From assembly GCA_002707085.1 (NCBI GenBank), contig PALY01000143.1, positions 1 through 10,060 on the forward strand: DNA of 10,060 bases, read 5' to 3'. The notes beneath the pieces are model-generated. The model did no database searches. It was not told where the DNA came from and was given only the letters and a program-made list of their open reading frames with translations. Position 1 is the first letter of the stretch, and each line of letters begins with the position of its first letter. Both the position numbers and the translations under genes were made by a program. The DNA comes from Deltaproteobacteria bacterium (GTDB lineage: Bacteria; Myxococcota_A; UBA796). This document shows, piece by piece, positions 1 to 5,707 of the stretch.

Positions 1-428
1 GCCTTCGTGCCTGAAAGAAAAGTGTCCCGGTTGTAAGCTGAGTTGAATACCAGGTGATCAGCCGCTAGTGCCGAGTAGATGCTCGTGATCTGGCGCTCTA
101 CCGCGCCCTCATCGTTCCGTCCGGGTGGATAGGCGAACTGATTCTCATGGAAATAGAGTATGGTCGGTACACCCACAAGCTTTGGTTGCATTCCCTTGAG
201 TGCACTCAAATCTGTCATGGAGGTTGCCAGAACCAGGTCGTAAGGTTGAGCCAGAAGTGGATCGAAAGCTAGGCTCAGGCTATTGCCTCTGTGTCGCCAG
301 GAAAAATACCTGGGAGGTAGCGCTACAACCTCAAAAGTGAAGTTGGGGAACTCGCGTACGATACCTTGATGCCAATAGCGATGACTGAGTGCATCGTAGG
401 GAGAGATAATCAGTATTCGCTTATCCAT
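1..428 (-). CDS. tRNA-queuosine alpha-mannosyltransferase-like protein (DUF3524), N-terminal part
   Basis: Partial gene: 142 complete codons read leftward from the ATG at 428 and run off the window's left edge. The N-terminus (MDKRILIISPYDALSHRYW) is followed by a segment with SWRHRG near residues 44-49 and then LYFHENQFAYPPG near residues 90-102. These match the DUF3524/QTMAN family, in which human GTDC1 has the corresponding motifs 'HWRAR' and 'ILYFHENQ'. In animals QTMAN transfers mannose from GDP-mannose to queuosine in tRNA-Asp. The bacterial homologue is expected to glycosylate queuosine or a related modified base in the cytoplasm, but that substrate is inferred. The C-terminal GT-B half lies outside the window. 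No strong Shine-Dalgarno site is visible. The ATG sits 5 nt downstream of an 18-bp inverted-repeat arm that may cover the ribosome binding site. The start is supported by homology. Confidence 0.85.
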   Translation of the reverse strand, partial: MDKRILIISPYDALSHRYWHQGIVREFPNFTFEVVALPPRYFSWRHRGNSLSLAFDPLLAQPYDLVLATSMTDLSALKGMQPKLVGVPTILYFHENQFAYPPGRNDEGAVERQITSIYSALAADHLVFNSAYNRDTFLSGTK

Positions 429-433
429 ATATC

Positions 434-510
434 CAGAGTAAAGTGCCGGAGTAACGCTTCCTGACGCTAGTGTAAGCCAACCGGTGTATGTGCTCCGACA
501 CTTTACTCTG
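434..510 (-). repeat. 18-bp inverted repeat before the QTMAN-like gene
   Basis: The arms are at 434-451 (CAGAGTAAAGTGCCGGAG) and 493-510 (CTCCGACACTTTACTCTG), separated by 41 bp. They differ at one position. Read as minus-strand RNA, that position is a G-U pair, so the transcript can form a continuous 18-bp stem, whereas the plus-strand RNA would have a C-A mismatch. The 3' arm ends 5 nt before the ATG at 428. The 5' arm contains the TAA stop (503-505) of the YejA-like remnant. There is no U tract, so a classical terminator is unlikely. It may be an RNA structure that masks the downstream start, a decay-blocking stem, or the terminal repeats of a very small (77-bp) MITE. No target duplication was seen. 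Confidence 0.6.
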
Positions 511-822
511 CCTTTTCTTCAGCATACTGCCAGCCATCAGGAAACGGTGTCACGTAAATGTTCTCAGGTATATCCGGACGACCGAATTTTTCCCAGTAGA
601 CGAGGCCGAATAGGTATATGGTAACACCAGCGTTCCGCCTTTTGGGGGATCGGGGTTGATGTGGTGGAAATATGCGAAATTGGGAGGGTATTTGAGTTCG
701 TAATTGGGGCTCTGCGAAATGCCATGGCGAAATTCGAGCGCATCAGGTTCTGCGATTACCGGGGCTAATTGTTGCGTCCAAAGGAGAAGCAACAGATGCA
801 CGGCTTTTACCCGTTTCACCAT
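503..822 (-). pseudogene. internally deleted YejA-like extracellular solute-binding protein (family 5)
   Basis: The ATG at 822 opens a frame with a clear signal peptide: KR near residues 3-4, the leucine run HLLLLLW, and a likely cut after VIA. It continues with HGISQ...LKYPPNFAYFHHINPDPPKGGTL, the N-terminal signature of YejA-type oligopeptide-binding proteins. That frame runs into a TGA at 550. In another frame, from about 610, the sequence continues as FGLVYWEKFGRPDIPENI and then ...PDGWQYAEEKAE before a TAA at 503-505. This resembles the C-terminal YWDKFGRP region of the same family. A normal YejA-like protein is about 600 residues; here roughly 80 N-terminal and 35 C-terminal residues remain. 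A deletion of about 1.5 kb with a frame change near 608-620 explains this best. Intact, it would bind peptides in the periplasm for an ABC importer; no permease genes are in the window. The product is almost certainly non-functional, though the 90-aa ORF could still be translated. Confidence 0.75.
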
Positions 823-957
823 GGTGGTAATACATCCCCATCAGCAATCATACGCTTACGAGCGTCTACTTTTCCTCGAATGCCAGCGCTCGTACCCAGG
901 TAGCGTCCATCTTTTCTACATTCAGTGGAACGCCAAAGTAGATACATCGTTCTTTTA

Positions 958-1569
958 TTACAGTTCAATTCTCAGTAAATTGAGAAAAGACTTTTTCTGT
1001 TCGTCAGTCATTTCGGAAAAGATTGGTACCAGCATCTCGGTTAGCGGCAGGTCTTCGTATTCGGGAGATGGCATCTGCATGCTGGCGGCAATATTGTGAA
1101 AGCCTGGACCCACTGTGACAGCGGCACCAATAAGCGGCGGCCAGTTCATGGATTTCGCGCTTCCACCTTTGCCTTTCTGCCACAATTCCTTCCTTCCTAC
1201 ATACTCCATGATGTCTTTGTACATGACGGCCTCGTCGGCACCACGCTGTTTGGAGCTGTCATAAATGGCTCGCGACTGGCTACAAATGGAGCCCCATACG
1301 GCTTCGATATGGAAGCCGTCCAAAGCAAGACATTCTTCCGGTGCACCATCGCCGCCGGAACAGACGCCGTCTTTCACCATAAAGTAGAAGGCAGCTTTTT
1401 CACGTCCACCCGCCAGCATTCTTTCCGGTGGATAGAGATAGTTTTCGGTAAAGCCCCAGGCGGTATCAGCCGGCAGATTAGCGTCCTGAAGCATTTTGGC
1501 GCCTGCTTTGCCGCAGGCCTCACACCATTCGGCAGATCCAAATTCACCTACGGGTTCATAGTCAGCCAT
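958..1569 (-). CDS. hypothetical protein, 203 aa, CxxC near N-terminus
   Basis: I do not recognise a family. The ATG at 1569 has a GGAGAA Shine-Dalgarno site (1573-1578). The product is soluble-looking and acidic, with no signal peptide or membrane segment. It has five cysteines (residues 16, 19, 70, 80, 96), including a CEAC pair near the start, which could bind a metal or an iron-sulphur cluster. Several aromatic and proline motifs (WGFTENYLYPPERM, MNWPPLIG, MPSPEYEDLP) suggest a folded, conserved protein rather than a chance frame. The C-terminus has a short helical stretch containing MTDEQKKSFLNLL. It lies upstream of and co-directional with the YejA-like remnant (135 bp gap) and is divergent from the SDR gene, so the two may share a control region at 1570-1753. 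Confidence 0.7.
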   Translation of the reverse strand: MADYEPVGEFGSAEWCEACGKAGAKMLQDANLPADTAWGFTENYLYPPERMLAGGREKAAFYFMVKDGVCSGGDGAPEECLALDGFHIEAVWGSICSQSRAIYDSSKQRGADEAVMYKDIMEYVGRKELWQKGKGGSAKSMNWPPLIGAAVTVGPGFHNIAASMQMPSPEYEDLPLTEMLVPIFSEMTDEQKKSFLNLLRIEL

Positions 1570-1651
1570 ATCTTCTCCAGTTCAGCGTTTTTTCAGAGCC
1601 GGCATTGTTACATGAATGACTGCTAACTAGTTGCGTAAACAGGGAGTTGAA

Positions 1652-1663
1652 GCAAATATTTGC
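1652..1663. promoter_or_regulatory. 12-bp perfect palindrome GCAAATATTTGC, possible operator
   Basis: The divergent gap (1570-1753) between the 203-aa protein gene and the SDR gene contains one perfect AT-rich palindrome, GCAAATATTTGC. Its position and symmetry suit a dimeric regulator, but one short palindrome can arise by chance. No convincing sigma-70 promoter could be fitted on either strand of this gap. Confidence 0.25.
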
Positions 1664-1753
1664 ATTTTTCTTACGTTAGGGTGCAACACGGGTTAGGCGC
1701 AGTTCTTTCTGGTACAGTCGTTTCTCTCGCAGTAAGTCATTTTTGGAGTTGTT

Positions 1754-2524
1754 ATGAGCCAATTTTCAATGAGTGGTAAAAATGTGCTGATCACCGGTGC
1801 ATCATCCGGGTTTGGGCACCATTTTGCCGGTGTGTTGGCTGAAGCAGGTGCGAGTGTTGTTCTTGGTGCCAGGCGAATGGACAAGATCGAAGCTCGAGTT
1901 AAGGAACTCAATGGTTCGGGGTGCAGTGCATGGGGGTTTGAACTGGACGTCCGCAAACCGGAGAGCATCGCTTCTTTTATGCAGGCGTCGGAGGATGTCG
2001 GAGGACCTATCGATGTCATCGTCAACAATGCCGGGGTGGAGTCAGGCGCGAAGACTTTCACCATGATCGACGAGGATGACTGGGACTATGTGATGGATAC
2101 CAATCTCAAGTCCGTGTGGCGAATTGCCAAGATGTATACCGAGCGGATGGCCGCCAATAGCCAGAAAGCGGGCAATATCGTAAACATTGCGTCCATCACG
2201 GCTTATCGAACCATCAAGGGACAATTCCCCTACGCTGTGTCCAAGGCCGCGCTGGTGAAGGCGACGGAGGTCATGGCGCTTGAGGGCGCGAAATATGGTC
2301 TTAGAGTGAACGCCCTGGCACCTGGTTACATTTTGACCGACGTCAGTCGGGTCCTGTTGGAGAGTGATCGCGCCGAGAGCTTCATGAAAGGTATACCGAT
2401 GCGACGATATGGTGAATTTGAGGATCTGGATGGCCCTTTACTGCTGCTCGCTTCCGATGCTTCCAGCTACATGACAGGGTCCACGGTTGTTGTCGATGGC
2501 GGGCATATCTGTTCTGAACTCTAA
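1754..2524 (+). CDS. short-chain dehydrogenase/reductase (classical SDR)
   Basis: 256 aa, the usual length for a classical SDR. The start ATG follows GGAG (1745-1748) with 5 nt spacing. The cofactor-binding motif TGASSGFG is at residues 14-21, GARR at 38-41 (the arginines favour NADP(H) over NAD(H)), D65-V66, and NNAG at 91-94. The catalytic tetrad is complete: N117, S147, Y160 and K164 (YAVSK). The C-terminus contains the typical ...SSYMTGSTVVVDGG. It is a cytoplasmic oxidoreductase acting on an alcohol/ketone pair; the substrate cannot be read from the sequence. The residues preceding Y160 (AYRTIKGQFP) form the substrate loop. It is probably transcribed separately from the amidohydrolase, since about 510 bp and an antisense gene lie between them. 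Confidence 0.93.
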   Translation: MSQFSMSGKNVLITGASSGFGHHFAGVLAEAGASVVLGARRMDKIEARVKELNGSGCSAWGFELDVRKPESIASFMQASEDVGGPIDVIVNNAGVESGAKTFTMIDEDDWDYVMDTNLKSVWRIAKMYTERMAANSQKAGNIVNIASITAYRTIKGQFPYAVSKAALVKATEVMALEGAKYGLRVNALAPGYILTDVSRVLLESDRAESFMKGIPMRRYGEFEDLDGPLLLLASDASSYMTGSTVVVDGGHICSEL

Positions 2525-2533
2525 ACGGGTCGA

Positions 2534-2553
2534 GTGTGGTTAAGGAAACACAC
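2534..2553. terminator. weak bidirectional hairpin between convergent SDR and DUF6122 genes
   Basis: GTGTGGTT (2534-2541) can pair with AAACACAC (2546-2553), with one mismatch and an AAGG loop. It lies just after the SDR stop and spans the DUF6122 stop at 2540-2542. No T tract follows on either strand, so it is at best a weak or factor-assisted terminator. Confidence 0.25.
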
Positions 2554-2848
2554 CGATAGTCAGACAGTCCTGTGCATCTAGTGCAATATGAATGCACAGA
2601 CCCAGACCAAGCAGGCGAGTCTTCTCATGCGCAAACAAAGCGATGTAAATCCCGATTGGGAAAATAGTATGGAGCGGATGAAAACCGATGCTGCAGCGAC
2701 CTGGGTCGTAGATCGGGTTTGCCAGCAGATGATCGATGTCAATCAACATACCAAGCATCATCAGCGCAAAAGCGACAACCAGTTTGTGTCGATAGAAACC
2801 GGCAGCAACCGTGAAAGGTATGAGGAAATGCAGAACGATATGTAACAT
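2540..2848 (-). CDS. DUF6122 family small membrane protein
   Basis: 102 aa from the ATG at 2848. A TTG 21 nt upstream (2869) would add seven residues, but the family normally begins at MLHI-LHFLIP, so the ATG is preferred; GAGAA lies about 10 nt upstream. The protein starts MLHIVLHFLIPF. Four hydrophobic segments lie near residues 2-16, 23-37, 60-74 and 80-92. The central LIDIDHLLANPIYDP and GFHPLHT, and the C-terminal HIALDAQDCL, are the family's conserved acidic/histidine motifs. These histidines and aspartates at membrane borders could form a metal-dependent active site, as in other small integral-membrane hydrolases (inference; the function of DUF6122 is unknown). It is antisense to its neighbours, with a 15-bp convergent gap to the SDR gene. 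Confidence 0.85.
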   Translation of the reverse strand: MLHIVLHFLIPFTVAAGFYRHKLVVAFALMMLGMLIDIDHLLANPIYDPGRCSIGFHPLHTIFPIGIYIALFAHEKTRLLGLGLCIHIALDAQDCLTIGVFP

Positions 2849-3027
2849 CGGTGTGCGATTCTCACACAACGATGATCAGAAAAGAAGTCAGGCAAGACCG
2901 GCTGCCGCGGGGCAGAAGGTTTTCGGTTTGTTGACGTTTAGTTCGCAGTTCATGCTCGGAAAGCAGAGAAAGTATTGGTACGCTAGGGTGTATTCACACT
3001 CAGATGTTTTAAGACAAAGACTATTTT

Positions 3028-3033
3028 GGAGAG
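3028..3033 (+). promoter_or_regulatory. ribosome binding site deciding the amidohydrolase start
   Basis: GGAGAG ends 4 nt before the ATG at 3038. The alternative in-frame TTG at 3026 overlaps this site and has none of its own, so the ATG is the start. Confidence 0.7.
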
Positions 3034-3037
3034 ATAC

Positions 3038-4675
3038 ATGGCACACGATATTGTTATTCGTAACGGTAAGCTGGTTGATGGCACAGGAGCCGAGCCAGTC
3101 CCGGGCGATCTGGCGATTGATGATAGCTGCATCACAGCAGTGGGCGAAGTTGACGGTAAGGGGAAACAAGAGATCGATGCCGAGGGTCATTTGGTAACCC
3201 CGGGATTCATTGATCTGCATACACACCTTGATGCTCAGATTGGCTGGGATCCTACGATGACCCCTTTGTCCTGGCACGGTGTGTCGACGGCGCTGCTGGG
3301 TAACTGCGGTGTGACCTTTGCGCCGTGCAGGCCGGAAGATAGAGAGTTTCTGGCCGGCATGATGGAAACCGTAGAGGACATTCCCAAGCATGCGATCATG
3401 ACCGGGCTGCCTTGGAGCTGGGAAGACTATGGCGGTTATCTTGATGCGATCAACGAACTGAAGCCATCCCTCAATATGGCGGGCCTGGTTGGTCACTGCG
3501 CGGTTCGCTTCTATGTCATGGGAGAAAGGGCAGTTGAGGAGCTGGCAACAGAGGACGAAATGAAACAGATGGCTGACATCGTCGCTGACTCGATTGACGG
3601 AGGCGCATTTGGTTTTTCCACGAACCGTCTTGAAGGCCACCGGTTACCGGACGGTCGGTCCATCCCCGGAACCTTTGCTGACCCTCAGGAACTGGAGGTC
3701 ATTGGCAGGGAAGTCGGCGCAAGAAACGCGTTGATGCAGGCGGTTGGCGCAAGCGAGGACGTCATGCTCAGAATGTCCCGCGCCTCTAACAACCGGATAC
3801 TATTCAGTGGCGGCGGTGCCAATGAACCCGGGTCCGGCAAGCGCGTCGCTAAGTGGCTGGATGAGTTCTGCAAGAATGGCGATATCACCTCGATTACTCA
3901 GGTGCGAGGATCTGGCTTTATGTTTGGACTTCAGGGCATGTTGCCGTTCGTGGGTGAAACCTGGAATGCACTCGGTAAAAAAGATCTAGCTGGACGTGTC
4001 GCGGCATTCAATGATGACGATACGGTTCAGAAACTGATACAGGAAGGGAAAAAGGAAACCTGGGTTGCCCTGAGTCGACTCTACTATCAAGGCGATGGCG
4101 ATACGCCTACCTATACGGCGGACATCAATGACAATCTGGTTGCTCTGGCGAAGCAGAATGGTGAATCGCCAGCCGAAATGTTCATACGCCTCAGTAGAGA
4201 AACGGAGGGACGGGCCCTCTTTACCTGGCGGATGTTCAACCAGGACCTGGACGAGTTGGGAGAGCTCTTCAAGAGTAAAAATATCTATCCAAGTCTGGGC
4301 GATGCTGGTGCGCACGTATCACAGTTTATCGATGCAGGCTGGTCTACCTTTACGCTGTCACACTGGCTGCGGGAAAAGCAGCTCTATTCTATTGGCGAAG
4401 GTATCCGTCGGTTGACGTCGGGTCCTGCGCGAGTCATTGGTCTAAATGACCGGGGTACGCTTGCCCCCGGTATGCGGGCAGATGTTAACGTCATTGACTT
4501 CGATAACGTGACAGAGCTGCACCCGGAGATGGCTCACGACTTCCCCGGAGGCGCCAGGCGTTACATACAGAAAGCCCGAGGCTACAAAGTTACGCTGATC
4601 AATGGTCAGATCAACCTGATGGACGATGAACTGACCGGTGCCCAGGCGGGTGAGGTCTTGCGCCATAAACCATAG
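3038..4675 (+). CDS. amidohydrolase family 3 protein, N-acyl-D-amino-acid deacylase-like
   Basis: 545 aa. N-terminal beta-sandwich strand (HDIVIRNGKLVDGTG), then the metal motif GFIDLHTHLD with H61 and H63. LLGNCGVTFAPC follows, where C90 corresponds to the cysteine that helps bind zinc in D-aminoacylases. GLVGHC has H153, NRLEGHRLPDGRSIPG has H201, and LGDAGAH has D422 and H426. The C-terminal part (LNDRGTLAPGMRADVNVIDFD) closes the beta-sandwich. Family members hydrolyse N-acyl-D-amino acids or related amides in the cytoplasm. This long subgroup, with GDAGAH in place of SDG, is largely uncharacterised and may act on other cyclic or N-substituted amides. I could not place the TH-type histidine of classical D-aminoacylases with certainty. 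The Gfo/Idh/MocA gene follows 36 bp downstream with its own Shine-Dalgarno site, which indicates an operon. Confidence 0.88.
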   Translation: MAHDIVIRNGKLVDGTGAEPVPGDLAIDDSCITAVGEVDGKGKQEIDAEGHLVTPGFIDLHTHLDAQIGWDPTMTPLSWHGVSTALLGNCGVTFAPCRPEDREFLAGMMETVEDIPKHAIMTGLPWSWEDYGGYLDAINELKPSLNMAGLVGHCAVRFYVMGERAVEELATEDEMKQMADIVADSIDGGAFGFSTNRLEGHRLPDGRSIPGTFADPQELEVIGREVGARNALMQAVGASEDVMLRMSRASNNRILFSGGGANEPGSGKRVAKWLDEFCKNGDITSITQVRGSGFMFGLQGMLPFVGETWNALGKKDLAGRVAAFNDDDTVQKLIQEGKKETWVALSRLYYQGDGDTPTYTADINDNLVALAKQNGESPAEMFIRLSRETEGRALFTWRMFNQDLDELGELFKSKNIYPSLGDAGAHVSQFIDAGWSTFTLSHWLREKQLYSIGEGIRRLTSGPARVIGLNDRGTLAPGMRADVNVIDFDNVTELHPEMAHDFPGGARRYIQKARGYKVTLINGQINLMDDELTGAQAGEVLRHKP

Positions 4676-4701
4676 GCCTCCAAGTAGGCATTGCACTAAC
4701 C

Positions 4702-4706
4702 GGAGG
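4702..4706 (+). promoter_or_regulatory. ribosome binding site deciding the MocA-family start
   Basis: GGAGG sits 5 nt before the ATG at 4712 but only 2 nt before the in-frame GTG at 4709. The ATG is therefore preferred. Confidence 0.7.
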
Positions 4707-4711
4707 TAGTG

Positions 4712-5689
4712 ATGATTAGATTTGGCACACTGGGTGCTGCGCGTATTACGCCCGCCGCTTTGATCGAGCCATGCAAGAATATCGATGAGGCGGTGGTTTC
4801 GGTGGTCGCGGCGCGCGACCGATCGCGTGCAGAAGCATTTGCGCAGGAACATGTCATTCCAAACGTTGTGGATAGTTATGACGATGTGATTAACCATCCC
4901 GATATTGATGCAGTATATAACCCATTGCATATTGGTCTGCATCGCGAGTGGTCCATCAAGGCGCTGAGAGCCGGCAAACACGTTCTGTGTGAAAAAGCGA
5001 TTGCCAGTAACGCCAAAGAGGCAGAGGAAATGGCCTCCGTAGCGAAAGAGACCGGCCTGGTGCTGATGGATGCGTTTCACTATCGATACCATCCCTGCTT
5101 CATCAGAGCAAAAGAGGTCTGCGATTCGGGTATCCTGGGTGATATCTCCGAGATTGAAGCCGCGTTTCATGTTGCTGGTCATTTGGAAGATGACATTCGT
5201 ACCAAGTATGAAACCGCTGGTGGTGTGACGATGGATATCGGCTGCTACCCGATCTCATGGGTACGTCATCTCACCGGTGAAGAGCCACTAGAAGTGTCGG
5301 CGAATGCCGAAACGGGCCAGCCCGATGTTGACCTCTTTCTAGAGGCCGATCTTACTTTTCCGAGCGGTATCGTCGGACATATCTCTGGGGATATGCGCAA
5401 TGGTGGTAAAACACGCGCTGATCTTACGGTGACAGGTTCGAAAGGCATACTACATATATGGAATCCCATTTCGCCGCAACACGGCACCAAGTTTGAAGTC
5501 ACAGTTGACGATGCGACAACGAGTGAGACCTTTGATAAACGCGCCAGCTACGACTATCAGCTGGATGCCTTCATTGCTGCCATTGAACAGGGCGCAGCGC
5601 TGTATACCGACGCGGATGAGGCAGTGCATCAGATGAAGGCGATTGACGCCTGTTATGAAGCAGCAGGATTGCCACTGCGTGGATTGTAA
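4712..5689 (+). CDS. Gfo/Idh/MocA family oxidoreductase
   Basis: 325 aa from the ATG at 4712. The Rossmann start is IRFGTLGAARI (residues 2-12), with a basic-acidic segment AARDRSRAEAF after strand 2. NPLHIGLH (70-77) and CEKAIASN (93-100) follow; E94-K95 is the family's conserved EK pair, here EKA instead of the usual EKP. The C-terminal domain has DAFHYRYHP (120-128) and GGVTMDIGCYP (170-180), with D175 and Y179 in the substrate pocket. The closest general type is the dihydrodiol dehydrogenase / D-xylose 1-dehydrogenase-like branch, which oxidises sugars or cyclic diols with NAD(P). It is translated after the amidohydrolase, probably from the same mRNA, and ends convergently 18 bp from the DUF3604 gene, with no clear terminator between. 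Confidence 0.9.
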   Translation: MIRFGTLGAARITPAALIEPCKNIDEAVVSVVAARDRSRAEAFAQEHVIPNVVDSYDDVINHPDIDAVYNPLHIGLHREWSIKALRAGKHVLCEKAIASNAKEAEEMASVAKETGLVLMDAFHYRYHPCFIRAKEVCDSGILGDISEIEAAFHVAGHLEDDIRTKYETAGGVTMDIGCYPISWVRHLTGEEPLEVSANAETGQPDVDLFLEADLTFPSGIVGHISGDMRNGGKTRADLTVTGSKGILHIWNPISPQHGTKFEVTVDDATTSETFDKRASYDYQLDAFIAAIEQGAALYTDADEAVHQMKAIDACYEAAGLPLRGL

Positions 5690-5707
5690 ACGGAGACTGG
5701 TCTATAC

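Noticed and set aside
857..894. Inverted repeat TACGAGCG / CGCTCGTA downstream of the 203-aa gene
   Set aside because: Only 8 bp with a 22-nt loop and no T tract on the relevant strand; too weak to call a terminator.
704..1626. Plus-strand open frames of 131 and 176 codons
   Set aside because: They are antisense to the YejA-like remnant and the 203-aa gene, with low-complexity translations and no ribosome binding sites.
2570..2599. 8-bp inverted repeat CTGTGCAT / ATGCACAG considered as a terminator
   Set aside because: It lies inside the DUF6122 coding region over its conserved HIALDAQDC motif, has a 14-nt loop and no T tract.
2902..2915. CTGCC-GCGG-GGCAG hairpin upstream of the amidohydrolase
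   Set aside because: A 5-bp stem without a T tract or defined position relative to any promoter.
2888..3640. 250-codon open frame on the minus strand
   Set aside because: Antisense to the start and first third of the amidohydrolase; its translation has no recognisable motif and no good ribosome binding site.
4442..5182. 246-codon open frame on the minus strand
   Set aside because: Shadow frame across the amidohydrolase/MocA junction; both plus-strand genes have full family motifs.
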